Positions 40,412-49,165 are shown, counted from the stretch's first letter. The stretch is 64,000 nucleotides of DNA from Streptomyces lienomycini (GCF_027947595.1 NZ_CP116257.1:2418001-2482000), one strand, 5' to 3'. Numbers and translations: made by a program. The notes: generated from the sequence alone by a model not told the origin.

Positions 40412-41460
40412 TGGGTCTCCTCCCCGAAGAGGATCTGCGTCTTGATGCGAGGGGTGGTGCCGTGCGGTGCGGGTGCGAAGGCCTCGGCGGCCCGGTCGGC
40501 CGGCAGGCGGTGGGTGACGAACCGGGCGGCCTGCTCGCGGTGGGCGGCCAGGAACGCCTGGACGTCGCGGAAGCTGCCGGTGCCGCCGATCGATCCGCTG
40601 AGCGTGAGGCCCTTGGCGACCAGCAGGTCGGTCCGCAGGTTCGCGGAGGACCGCAGGCCGAAGCAGAGGACCCGGCCGAGCGGCAGGGCCAGCGCCAGGG
40701 CGGTGTTCATGCCGTGCTCGCTGCCGGAGCACTCGACGACCACCGGATACCGGGCGTCCCTGGTCAGCGCGGCGTAGTCGGCGGGACCGTGCTCCCCGGC
40801 GGGCGGCGGCGTGTGCACCACGGCGTCCGGGAACAGCCGGGTGACCAGGGCCGCCTTGGCGGGGTCCGACTCCAGCACGTGCACCGAGCGCACCCCGTAC
40901 GCGTGGACGAGCAGCAGATGGCTGGCCAGCCCCAGCGCCCCGGCGCCGATGACCAGGACGTCGTCGCCCTCGTGCGGCGGGACGCGGCGCAGCCCGTGAT
41001 GGGCGACGGCGAAGAACTCGCTGAGGGCCAGCAGCCCCGCGCCGAGGTCGAAGTCGTCCGGGTAGAGGTAGCGGCTGTCGACCGTCCTGAGGCGGGTGGA
41101 GAATCCGTCCACGGTGATTCCGAACTTCTGGATGCGGTGGCAGACGTTGCGGTCGGCGGCACAGCGCGGGCAGCGCCCGCACCAGCGGGAGCAGTCGCCG
41201 GTCACCAGGCGGTCCAGCAGCGGCCGTGCGCCCGGTCCGGCGTCCACCACCCGCCCGGACCACTCGTGGCCGAAGCGGATGGGATAGCTGCGCGGCCCCC
41301 CGTAGGTGCCGTCGTAGAGCCGGTGGTCGCTGCCGCACAGCGTCACCCGGTCGACCTCGACGACCACGTCGTCGGGGCGCAGCGCGGCCAGCGGCGGCGA
41401 GGCGTCGGCGGACCGCAGCTCGCCCGGCGCGGTCAGGAGCAGATCGCGTACGTCGGTCAC
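40408..41460 (-). CDS. Zinc-dependent medium-chain dehydrogenase
   Basis: A 350-residue MDR: catalytic zinc residues in VTLCGSDHRL and FGHEWSGRV, structural zinc CGRCPRCAADRNVC, and coenzyme motif VLVIGAGALGLASHLL. It is of the threonine/sorbitol-dehydrogenase class that includes the 2-deoxy-scyllo-inosamine dehydrogenases of aminoglycoside pathways. Beside a DOIS-like cyclase this suggests oxidation of a carbocyclic alcohol. Confidence 0.82.
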   Translation of the reverse strand: MTDVRDLLLTAPGELRSADASPPLAALRPDDVVVEVDRVTLCGSDHRLYDGTYGGPRSYPIRFGHEWSGRVVDAGPGARPLLDRLVTGDCSRWCGRCPRCAADRNVCHRIQKFGITVDGFSTRLRTVDSRYLYPDDFDLGAGLLALSEFFAVAHHGLRRVPPHEGDDVLVIGAGALGLASHLLLVHAYGVRSVHVLESDPAKAALVTRLFPDAVVHTPPPAGEHGPADYAALTRDARYPVVVECSGSEHGMNTALALALPLGRVLCFGLRSSANLRTDLLVAKGLTLSGSIGGTGSFRDVQAFLAAHREQAARFVTHRLPADRAAEAFAPAPHGTTPRIKTQILFGEETQ

Positions 41461-42941
41461 GGCCGGGCCTCCCGCCGTGGAACCGGCGCCACGGACACCG
41501 GTACGGGGCGCGGCCGGGGCAGGTGCGTCAGCAGCTCGGCCTCGATGCGGCGGCTCTCCTCGCGGGCCATCCGGATGCGCTCGCGCAGACCGATGGTGCG
41601 CAGCCCCCACCACAGGTACCAGTTGTCGTTGGCGAGCACCCGCTCCTGGATCTCGTCGAGGAGGGCGTCGTCGCCGATGACGTCCCGGGACACGTAGTAC
41701 TTCGGCACGATGAACCGCTCGTCACCGGTGAGCTGCCCCTCCGCCACGGCGGTGGCGTGCAGCGAGGTGCCGCGGCACACCCGCAGTCCGAGGGTCCAGT
41801 AGGCGTGGGCGTCGGGCGCCCCGGAGGGCACCAGTTCCTCCATGACGTCGAAGGTCTCCCGCACCGAGTCGCGGTCGTCGCCGGGGCTGCCGATGAACAG
41901 GCAGTGCTCCACCCTGATCCCGGCCTGCTCGAAGAGCCGGTGGGACTGGACGATCTGGCGCTGCCGGAAGTTCTTCTTCAGCCGGCGCAGCACGCGGTCA
42001 CAGGCCGAGTCGGTGCCGAACTCCACGTAGTAGCAGCCCGTCCGGACCATCAGGTCGACCAGTTCCGGGGTGACGTTGCCCGGGTTGACCATGCAGGACC
42101 AGGGCATCTCGATGCCGCGCCGCACGAACTCCTTGAGGATCTCCAGGGAGTAGTTGAGCGGCAGGTTGAACACCCCGTCGACGATCTCCATGACCTCCAG
42201 GCCCTCGTCGCGCAGCCGTTCCACCTCGTCCGCGACCCGGGAGACCTCGTCGAACTTCACCCCGGTGCCGTCGACCAGGAAGTTGCTGCAGAAGACGCAC
42301 TCCAGCACGCAGCCCTTCTTGGTCTGCACGGTGGCCGGGACCTTCTCGCTGCGGTCGTGGGTCTCGTAGGAGTAGGTGAAGTAGCGCTGGTCGTACAGGG
42401 CCGGGTCGGGGCGGGCGGCCTTGCGGTAGTCGATCCGGAAGACCGGCTCCCGGCGGTGGTACGAGCCGTCCGGCCGGCGGTAGATGACGCCGGGCACGTC
42501 CTCGGGCTCCTCGCCGCGCGCCAGACGGGTGAGGAAGGGAACCATCGACTCCTCGGCGAAACCCGTGATGCCGTACTCGGCCCGCACGAAGTCCATGAGG
42601 TCCTCGGGGACGGTGGAGAACCCGGGCCCGCCCAGGACGACCGTCACTCCCGGGTGCTCCTCGCGCGCCCAGTCGGCCACCTCGCGGGCGAGGGGGGTGT
42701 AGATGACCGGTTCCAGCATGTTCTGCGAGTCGACGTTGCGCACGGAGATGCCCACGACGTCGGGGCGCAGCCGGGCGACGGCGGCCCGGACGGCCTCCTC
42801 GTCCTCCTCCTCCCACATCAGGTCCAGCACCTCGGTCTCGTATCCGGCCGTGCGCACCTGGGTGGCCACGGTGACCATGCCGATGGGCAGCACCGGGCGG
42901 AAGGACTTCAGCTTGTTGACGGAGACGAACAGGACCTTCAC
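41457..42941 (-). CDS. B12-binding-domain radical SAM enzyme
   Basis: A 494-residue class B-like radical SAM protein. N-terminal B12-type fold (MKVLFVSVNKLKSFRPVLPIG.., VVGISVRNVDS, VLGGPGFSTVPEDLM) without the DxHxxG cobalamin ligand; cluster motif KKGCVLECVFCSN (CX3CX2C); TIM-barrel segment IEMPWSCMVNPGNV and GTDSACDRVL. Typical chemistry is C-methylation or ring remodelling at unactivated carbon. Overlaps the decarboxylase by ATGA. Confidence 0.85.
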   Translation of the reverse strand: MKVLFVSVNKLKSFRPVLPIGMVTVATQVRTAGYETEVLDLMWEEEDEEAVRAAVARLRPDVVGISVRNVDSQNMLEPVIYTPLAREVADWAREEHPGVTVVLGGPGFSTVPEDLMDFVRAEYGITGFAEESMVPFLTRLARGEEPEDVPGVIYRRPDGSYHRREPVFRIDYRKAARPDPALYDQRYFTYSYETHDRSEKVPATVQTKKGCVLECVFCSNFLVDGTGVKFDEVSRVADEVERLRDEGLEVMEIVDGVFNLPLNYSLEILKEFVRRGIEMPWSCMVNPGNVTPELVDLMVRTGCYYVEFGTDSACDRVLRRLKKNFRQRQIVQSHRLFEQAGIRVEHCLFIGSPGDDRDSVRETFDVMEELVPSGAPDAHAYWTLGLRVCRGTSLHATAVAEGQLTGDERFIVPKYYVSRDVIGDDALLDEIQERVLANDNWYLWWGLRTIGLRERIRMAREESRRIEAELLTHLPRPRPVPVSVAPVPRREARP

Positions 42942-44164
42942 GCCGCGCCCCCTTCCGCCCGGGCGTCCGCGTCGGCCATGGCGGCGACCAGGGCGCGCAG
43001 TTGCTCCTCCGTCTGGTGCCAGTGCACGACCAGCCGCAGCAGGCCGTAGCGGCGGGCCACCGAGGCGATGAAGCCGCGCCGTTCCAGCGCGTCCACCAGC
43101 CGTTCCGGCTCGGAGTGGCGCACCGTGACGACGGTCAGCTGGGGCTGGACGGCGACCTCGAAACCGGCCGCGCGCAGCAGCCCGAGGAGCAGGTCGCGGC
43201 GGGCGAACACCCCGCCCACCAGATCGCGGTAGCCGTCGCGGCCCAGCGCCCGCAGGGCCGCCCAGGCGGCGAGCACGGCCGCGCCCGGACGGGTGCCGAG
43301 CAGGCCGTGGTGGTCGACGGTGCCCCGGTAGTGGGAGGCGGTGCGCAGCAGCTCGGCGTCGGCGCCGTCGCGCAGCAGCAGATGACCGGAGGGGATGGGC
43401 ACGCCGCCGTACTTGTGCGGGTCCAGGGTCACCGAGGTGACGCCGGGCACGTCGAAGGCGAACGGCGGCAGCTCGTGGCCGAGTTCACGGGCGAAGGGGA
43501 TCAGGAAACCGCCCGTCGCCGCGTCCACGTGCAGCGGCACGCCCAGGGCCGCGGTGTGCTCGGCGACGGCGGGGACGTCGTCCACGGCACCGGCCTCGGA
43601 GGTGCCGGCGGTGGCGACGACGAGCGCGGTGTCGGCGGTGACCAGCCGGGCCAGTTCCGCGGGCCGCACCCGCAGCCGCTCGTCCAGCGGCGCGTACACC
43701 GGCTCGACCGGCAGCAGGCCCACGATCTTGTCGAACGAGAAGTGCGCGCTCTCGGGCAGCACGATCCGCGCCGGTCCGCCCCGGCCTCCGGAACGGCTCC
43801 GGTGCCGGCGTACGGCCGCGAGGACCGCCAGCAGGTTGGCCTCGGTGCCGCCGGAGGTGGTCACGCCCACCGCGCCCGGATGACCGAGCAGTTCACCGAG
43901 CATCGCGCTCAGCTGGGCCTCGGCACGGCGCAGCGACGGGTAGATGCGGTTGTCGCCCAGGTTCGCGTCCAGGTGCTCGGCGTAGACCCGGCGGGCGATC
44001 TCCAGCGGGGCGGAGCAGATGGAGTTGAAGACCGTGCCGTCGGTGTAGGCGTGGTCGTCGCGGCAGAGGTCGCGCACCTCGTCCAGCACGGTGTCGCCGC
44101 GGCCGCGCTCGGGCAGGGACCCGGTCTCAGCCCGGGATGTCGAAGAACCTAGCAGCGTTTCCAT
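42938..44164 (-). CDS. PLP-dependent decarboxylase (MfnA/tyrosine decarboxylase-like)
   Basis: A 408-residue group II decarboxylase: VGVTTSGGTEANLLAVL, TAGTSEAGAVDDV, HVDAATGGFLIPF and the PLP lysine in SVTLDPHKYGGVP. The family yields amines from aspartate, glutamate or tyrosine. It would supply an amine building block. ATG 44164 has GAGGG upstream and overlaps the TatD-like end by 38 bases; GTG 44089 is a shorter alternative. Confidence 0.85.
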   Translation of the reverse strand: METLLGSSTSRAETGSLPERGRGDTVLDEVRDLCRDDHAYTDGTVFNSICSAPLEIARRVYAEHLDANLGDNRIYPSLRRAEAQLSAMLGELLGHPGAVGVTTSGGTEANLLAVLAAVRRHRSRSGGRGGPARIVLPESAHFSFDKIVGLLPVEPVYAPLDERLRVRPAELARLVTADTALVVATAGTSEAGAVDDVPAVAEHTAALGVPLHVDAATGGFLIPFARELGHELPPFAFDVPGVTSVTLDPHKYGGVPIPSGHLLLRDGADAELLRTASHYRGTVDHHGLLGTRPGAAVLAAWAALRALGRDGYRDLVGGVFARRDLLLGLLRAAGFEVAVQPQLTVVTVRHSEPERLVDALERRGFIASVARRYGLLRLVVHWHQTEEQLRALVAAMADADARAEGGAA

Positions 44165-45008
44165 GAGCCAGAGCCCTCACGGTCGGTTCGGGGACGCCTC
44201 CGAGGCGGAGACGGTGGACGGTCTTGGCCAGGCCCAGCGGGTCGGCGGACCCGAAGTGGAAGCCGGTGTTGAGCATCAGCCGGTCCGGTCCCCAGCGGTC
44301 GAGGATCTCCGTCACCTCGCGGTGCGTGATCTTCTCCCGCACGGCGAACAGGGCGTCCTGGCGCGGCGACACGGCCAGCCCGTACCCGCCGCACTCCGCC
44401 AGCGGCCCGGACGCGCGCACCAGGTCCAGCTTGTGCTCGTCCAGGTCCATGACCGCGACAAGCGCGGGGTCCACGCCGGAGCGCTCCACGGCCCGGGCCA
44501 GCACCGGCAGCATCGCGGTGAACGCCTCCGGCGGCGGCGGGGTCTCCACCATCACCGGAGTGGCCGTGCGGGCGGCCAGCCGCAGCTGGGCCTCCAGCAC
44601 CTCCGTCTCCTCGCGGGTGAGCCGGCGCAGCGACACCTCGCCGATCGCCTTCACCCGGGGATGGTCCAGGCGCTTCTCCAACTCGTCGACCCCGGCCAGC
44701 GCGCTCTCCCGGTCGGTCATGTCGGCGGCGTGCACGGCCAGTCCGACGTACAGGTCCACGCCGTAGGCGGCCGCCCGGCCCGTCTCCACGTCCAGCAGCC
44801 GGTCGAAGCGGGTCGCGAAGGCCTGGCCGGTGGTGCGGGACTCGTGCGAGCTGGAACAGGGGGCCAGCGCGGTGAGGACACCGCTGACCGCCATCAACTC
44901 GTAGTCGTCGGCGTTCCGCAGGTCGCTGTGGATGTGGTGGTCGAACAGCGGCAGCGGCAGTGGCAGCGGCCGACCGGGACCGGACGCGGGGCCGGGGACG
45001 GGCGGCAC
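44127..45008 (-). CDS. TatD-like amidohydrolase-fold protein with altered metal site
   Basis: A 293-residue protein of the TatD fold. FDHHIHSD keeps the HxH pair and AIGEVSLRR the glutamate, but the next histidine position reads VMVETPPPPEA and the terminal aspartate region reads LMLNTGFHFGSAD (Asn). Overall pattern resembles the TatD-like hydrolase of Ebo clusters more than DNases. It is followed by a TIM-barrel protein and a DHQS-type cyclase, again as in Ebo sets; yatakemycin clusters also carry a TatD-type gene. Function uncertain. Confidence 0.72.
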   Translation of the reverse strand: MPPVPGPASGPGRPLPLPLPLFDHHIHSDLRNADDYELMAVSGVLTALAPCSSSHESRTTGQAFATRFDRLLDVETGRAAAYGVDLYVGLAVHAADMTDRESALAGVDELEKRLDHPRVKAIGEVSLRRLTREETEVLEAQLRLAARTATPVMVETPPPPEAFTAMLPVLARAVERSGVDPALVAVMDLDEHKLDLVRASGPLAECGGYGLAVSPRQDALFAVREKITHREVTEILDRWGPDRLMLNTGFHFGSADPLGLAKTVHRLRLGGVPEPTVRALAHGNAARFFDIPG

Positions 45009-45012
45009 GGCC

Positions 45013-45855
45013 TCAGCCCTGCTCGGACGCGGCGGCGGCAGCGGCGGTGAGCACCTCGTGGCTGCGGCGCAGCGCGTGCCGGTAGGTGTCCACGTGGTTG
45101 TACAGCTCGACGCTGACGTGCCCGTCGAAGCCGCCGCGCCCCAGGATGCGGAAGAACTCCGTGAAGTCGAGGTCCCCGTCGCCGGGGATCTCGTGGTAGT
45201 GGACCCGGCCCTTGATGTCCTCGACCTGGATCACCCGGGTGACCGGCAGATGCCGCTCGACGGAGACCAGGTAGTCCTCCTCGACGACGTTGCAGTGGCC
45301 CAGGTCCTGGGCGAGCGCGAACCGCTCACTGCCCAGCTCGGCGGCGAGCGCCGCGACACCCGCGTTGGTGTCCAGGAAGAACTCCGGCTCCGGCTCCATG
45401 CACAGCACGACGTCGCTGTCGGTGCCCTCCAGGATCTGCTGGACGCCCTCGACCAGCAGCCGGTGCGCCTCCTGCGGGGCGACCTCCGGCTTGCGCTTGC
45501 CGGTCGCGAAGTTGATCAGCGGCACGCCGAGTTCGTCGGCGATGCGCACGGCGCGCTTGACGAGGTCGACACGGCGGGCACGGCCCTCCGCGGTGGGGTG
45601 CACCAGGGACGGCTCGAACCGCTCCTCGCTCAGCAGGTTGTCGGCACCGGCGGCGAGGCAGCACGCCTGAAGACCGGCGCGCTCCAGCGCCTTGCGCACG
45701 ACGGTGGCCTGGTCGGCGCCGAAGTCGAAGGGGTCGATGTGCCGGGGGTGCAGGGAGAGTTCGATGCCGTCGTACCCGGCGTCGGCGACCTCCTCGATCG
45801 CCCTCTCGATCGTGAGGTTGCGCAGTCCGTTGGCGTTGTAGCTGAGTCGGAACAC
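45013..45855 (-). CDS. AP_endonuc_2/xylose-isomerase-like TIM barrel
   Basis: A 280-residue barrel: IERAIEEVADAGYDGIELSLHPRHIDP, VPLINFATGKRKPE, VVLCMEPEPEFFLDT, LAQDLGHCNVVEE, VIQVEDIKGRVHYHEIPGDGDLD and VSVELYNHVDTYRHAL. Metal ligands Glu, Asp/His, His and Glu sit at barrel strand ends as in sugar-phosphate isomerases/epimerases. Most likely an isomerase acting on the carbocycle or sugar; an AP-endonuclease-like role is less likely. GTG 45855 follows AAGGGGGA. Confidence 0.8.
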   Translation of the reverse strand: MFRLSYNANGLRNLTIERAIEEVADAGYDGIELSLHPRHIDPFDFGADQATVVRKALERAGLQACCLAAGADNLLSEERFEPSLVHPTAEGRARRVDLVKRAVRIADELGVPLINFATGKRKPEVAPQEAHRLLVEGVQQILEGTDSDVVLCMEPEPEFFLDTNAGVAALAAELGSERFALAQDLGHCNVVEEDYLVSVERHLPVTRVIQVEDIKGRVHYHEIPGDGDLDFTEFFRILGRGGFDGHVSVELYNHVDTYRHALRRSHEVLTAAAAAASEQG

Positions 45856-45881
45856 GGGGATCCCCCTTCTGCGCGGCCGGT

Positions 45882-46523
45882 TCACCGCGTGGCTATGGCG
45901 TGGGTGTGGAAGTCGTGCCAGGTGCTCAGGTGCGTCTGCTGGAATCCGGCGGCGCGCAGCATCTCCTCCAGGTCCGCGAGGGTGAACCGCAGGTGGCGCT
46001 CGTCGGGGCCCGCGCCGTCCGGCTGCCGGGCGTACCAGGCCTCGATCTCGCGGTTGCGGTCCGCATCGGAGGTCTTGCGGTAGTCGGCGACGACGAGCCG
46101 CCCGCCGGGCCGCAGCGCGCGGTACATCTCGGCGACGGCCGCCGGGGCCTGCTCGGCCAGCTCGTGCAGCACGTAGGTGCAGACCACGAGGTCGTAGCCG
46201 CGGTCCGGGACCGGCAGCGGGACCAGCGGCCCCACCTGCGTGGTGACGCGTCCGTCGAGCCCCTCTCTGCCCACCCTCTTCTCGAGGACCTCCAGCAGCG
46301 GCGCGCTGCCGTCGACGCAGTGCACGCCGCCCTCGGCACCGACCGCGCGCGCGGCGGGCACGGTGGCGTACCCGGTACCGGCCCCGACGTCCAGCACCCG
46401 CTGCCCGGGTCCGGCGCCCGCCGCCCGCAGCAGGTCCTGCACCTCGCCCAGCGCCCAGCGCAGCGGCCCGTCGAGCCGGTAGACGGTCTCGTCGACCTCG
46501 GGCGTGCGTGTCGTGGTGTCCAT
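45882..46523 (-). CDS. Class I SAM methyltransferase
   Basis: A 213-residue UbiE-like methyltransferase: VLDVGAGTGYATVPAARAVG, VHCVDGSAPLLEVLEKR, LVVCTYVLHELAEQ and LRPGGRLVVADYR. ATG 46523 has GAGGGG 8 bases upstream; a GTG at 46532 overlaps the cyclase stop (GTGA). Confidence 0.82.
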   Translation of the reverse strand: MDTTTRTPEVDETVYRLDGPLRWALGEVQDLLRAAGAGPGQRVLDVGAGTGYATVPAARAVGAEGGVHCVDGSAPLLEVLEKRVGREGLDGRVTTQVGPLVPLPVPDRGYDLVVCTYVLHELAEQAPAAVAEMYRALRPGGRLVVADYRKTSDADRNREIEAWYARQPDGAGPDERHLRFTLADLEEMLRAAGFQQTHLSTWHDFHTHAIATR

Positions 46524-46528
46524 GGAGT

Positions 46529-47638
46529 TCACCCCTCGCTCAGTACGCTCTTCAGCAACGGTTCGGGCACCGGCGTCTCCCAGTCCCCGTCCACCACGTG
46601 CACGGAACCGACGGCCGGGACGAGGACGAAGCGGACCGCGGCGCCGGAGCGTCGCTTGTTGTCGCTGTGGATGACCTCGACGATCTGCTCGGGCGTCAGG
46701 TCGTCCGGCAGCCGCACCGTGCCGCCGAGCCGGTCGCGCAGCACGTACTCCTGGCGCTCCAGCACCTCCGCACCGGCGATGCCGAGCTTCATGGCCACCT
46801 TGGCCGCGGCGCACATGCCGATGCCCACGGCCTCGCCGTGCAGCAGCCGGCCGCCGGTCAGGAACTCCACGGCGTGGCCGACCGTGTGGCCGTACTCGAG
46901 GATGATCCCGGCCCGCCGTTCGCCGGGGTCCAGGGCCAGGATGCCGAGCTTGCTGCGCACCACCTCGTGGCAGAAGCCGAGCAGGTCGTCCCGGACGGCC
47001 TCCAGACCGGGGGTGAGGAGCCCCTCCAGGCGCGCGAACCAGGCGGCGTCGTGCACCAGTCCGTTCTTGACGGCCTCGGCGATGGCGCTGCGGTGCTGGC
47101 GCGTCGGCTCGCCGCGCAGATACGCGACGTCCGCCCAGATGAACAGCGGGGCGTGGTACATGCCGAACTGGTTCTTGCCCAGCGCCCCGTTGACGGCCTG
47201 CTTGTTGCTGAGCGTGCCGTCGGTGAGGTTCAGCATCGTGGTGGGGATGTCGACGAAGCGGACCCCGCGGTAGATGAGCCCGGCGGCCAGCCCCACGAGG
47301 TTGCTGATCATGCCCCCGCCGAGGGCGGCGACCACCGAGTCCTTGGTGATCCCGGCGGCCACCAGCCGCTCGCACAGGTCGGTGAGCTGGGGCCAGCCCT
47401 TGGCCCGCTCGCCCTCCGCCACGGTGAGCACGTTGACCGGTATGCCGTCGCCGCCGAGACCGCGGGCGAGCTCCTCGCCGTACCGCGTGTACAGCGCGTC
47501 GCTGGTGACGAGGTAGAGCTCGTCGAAGTCGTGCCGGCGCAGGTGCTCCGGCAGCCGGTCGGCGATGCCGTCCCCCAGGTGGTACGGACAGCTCGGGCTG
47601 ACGCCGCTCGTCAGCTCGATGATGGTGCCACTGGCCAC
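46529..47638 (-). CDS. Sugar-phosphate cyclase, 2-deoxy-scyllo-inosose-synthase/EboD-like
   Basis: A 369-residue dehydroquinate-synthase-fold enzyme: AALGGGMISNLVGLAAGLIYRG (NAD loop), PTTMLNLTDGTLSNKQAVNGALGKNQFG, metal ligands in AIAEAVKNGL, EYGHTVGHAVE and LLHGEAVGIG, and DNKRR near the end. The segment LSNKQAVN resembles the SxKQAVN signature of 2-deoxy-scyllo-inosose synthases more than AroB. Such cyclases turn a sugar phosphate into a carbocycle. Start GTG 47638 after GGAGGA. It defines a carbocyclic or aminocyclitol branch. Confidence 0.78.
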   Translation of the reverse strand: MASGTIIELTSGVSPSCPYHLGDGIADRLPEHLRRHDFDELYLVTSDALYTRYGEELARGLGGDGIPVNVLTVAEGERAKGWPQLTDLCERLVAAGITKDSVVAALGGGMISNLVGLAAGLIYRGVRFVDIPTTMLNLTDGTLSNKQAVNGALGKNQFGMYHAPLFIWADVAYLRGEPTRQHRSAIAEAVKNGLVHDAAWFARLEGLLTPGLEAVRDDLLGFCHEVVRSKLGILALDPGERRAGIILEYGHTVGHAVEFLTGGRLLHGEAVGIGMCAAAKVAMKLGIAGAEVLERQEYVLRDRLGGTVRLPDDLTPEQIVEVIHSDNKRRSGAAVRFVLVPAVGSVHVVDGDWETPVPEPLLKSVLSEG

Positions 47639-47704
47639 GTTCGTCCTCCGGTGGATCCGGTGGTGCGGATGGGTGTCGGGCCCGCGCCCGACGGGGGGAG
47701 CCGC

Positions 47705-49042
47705 TCAGGCGTGGGCGGCACGACCGCCGTAGTGGGCGGTGTATCCGTCGAGGTCGAGCGCGCCGTTGCCGCTGACGCAGGCGACGATGGTCTTCGCCGT
47801 GCCGGTCTCCCGGGCCCGTACGGCCTCTTCCACGGCGGCCCGTACGGCGTGGCAGGACTCGGGCGCGATGAGCATGCCCTCGGTACGCAGCACCGTCCGG
47901 CCGGTGTCGAACGCCTCGCCCTCGTCGTAGGCCACCGCGTCCAGCAGGCCCTGCTGCCGCAGGACGCCGATCACGGAGGAGCCGCTGTGCTGGCGCAGGC
48001 CCCCGACGTGGGTCTCGGGCAGTTCGTAGTCCCGGCCGAGGGTGTAGGACTTGCTCAGCGGGGTGACTCCCTCGGGGTCGGCGTGGTCGTAGCGCCACTG
48101 GCCCCGGGTCAGTCGCGGCGCCGCCGCCGACTCGGCCCCGAGCAGCCGCAGCCCGTCGCCCCGTTCGGCCTTGTCGGCGAGGAAGGGGCCCATGAGCCCG
48201 CCGAGGTTGCTGCCGCCGCCGACACAGGCGATCAGGGTGTCGACCCGCTCGCCCAGCGCGTCGAGCTGTGTCTTGACCTCCTGCCCGATGACCGTCTGGT
48301 GGGCGAGCACGTGCGGCAGGTTGCTGCCCGAGATGTAGCGGGTCTCCGGGTGTTCGGCGGCGTAGCTGATGGCCTCGCCGATGGCCGTGCCCAGGGAGCC
48401 CAGCGCGTGCCGGCCGTCGCGCAGCAGCGCCTTGCCGGGTGCGGTCAGCTCGCTGGGCGAGGGGTGCACCTGGGCGCCGAGCATCTCGATCACCGTGTGC
48501 CGGCCGGGTTTCTGCCGCGCCGAGATGCCGGCCCAGAAGACGATCGCGCGCAGTCCGAAGCGCCGGGCGGCCCAGGCCACGGCGTGCCCCCACTGACCGG
48601 CCCCGGTCTCCGTCACCAGGGTCCCCACACCCTGCCGGGCCGCGAAGTACGCCTGGGTGACGGCGGAGTTCAGCTTGAAGCTTCCGGTGGGCAGCACGTC
48701 CTCGCGCTTGAGGTAGATGCGGGCCGGGGTGCCGAGGTACTCCTCCAGCGCCCGGGCGCGCAGCAGCGGGGTCGGGCGGCCGAGCCCGGCGAGCTCCTCG
48801 CGCACCCGCTCGGGGATCGGCAGGAACGAGTCCGTCGCGGCGTCCTGGGTGCGCATCGCGTCCAGCCGGATGCGGTTCTGCACCTCCAGCCGCGACCCCT
48901 TGCCGTCCTCCGGATCGCGGGCCGGGGGCAGCGGGGCGGGCAGGTTCGGGACGATGTTGAACCAGGACGTCGGCACTTCGTGCGGGTCGGGCCCCGGCGC
49001 GACGGGATCCGGTGACCAGCCAGGTTGTTCCCCGGACTGCAT
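47705..49042 (-). CDS. TrpB-like PLP enzyme
   Basis: A 445-residue TrpB2-type protein: RIYLKREDVLPTGSFKLNSAVTQAYFA (PLP lysine in SFKLN, where TrpB2 has SHKLN), TETGAGQWGHAVAWAARRFG (catalytic Glu), VGGGSNLGGLMGPFL and SGNGALDLDGY. Acts by beta-replacement or related chemistry on serine-like substrates. It is the first gene of the 19-gene operon, starting at ATG 49042. Confidence 0.83.
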   Translation of the reverse strand: MQSGEQPGWSPDPVAPGPDPHEVPTSWFNIVPNLPAPLPPARDPEDGKGSRLEVQNRIRLDAMRTQDAATDSFLPIPERVREELAGLGRPTPLLRARALEEYLGTPARIYLKREDVLPTGSFKLNSAVTQAYFAARQGVGTLVTETGAGQWGHAVAWAARRFGLRAIVFWAGISARQKPGRHTVIEMLGAQVHPSPSELTAPGKALLRDGRHALGSLGTAIGEAISYAAEHPETRYISGSNLPHVLAHQTVIGQEVKTQLDALGERVDTLIACVGGGSNLGGLMGPFLADKAERGDGLRLLGAESAAAPRLTRGQWRYDHADPEGVTPLSKSYTLGRDYELPETHVGGLRQHSGSSVIGVLRQQGLLDAVAYDEGEAFDTGRTVLRTEGMLIAPESCHAVRAAVEEAVRARETGTAKTIVACVSGNGALDLDGYTAHYGGRAAHA

Positions 49043-49165
49043 TGCGGTCTCCTCTCGATCGTCCACGGGCACGAACGGAAGCGTCGCCCGCCCGGCGCCG
49101 GGCGAAAAGGACGATCGGGAAGGTTCACCGCGAGGGTCAAGCGGGGCGAGGGAACGTTCCGTTCA

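Noticed and set aside
45013..45855. AP-endonuclease DNA-repair enzyme
   Set aside because: Kept only as an alternative: fold matches AP_endonuc_2, but position beside the cyclase and isomerase-like motifs favour small-molecule metabolism.
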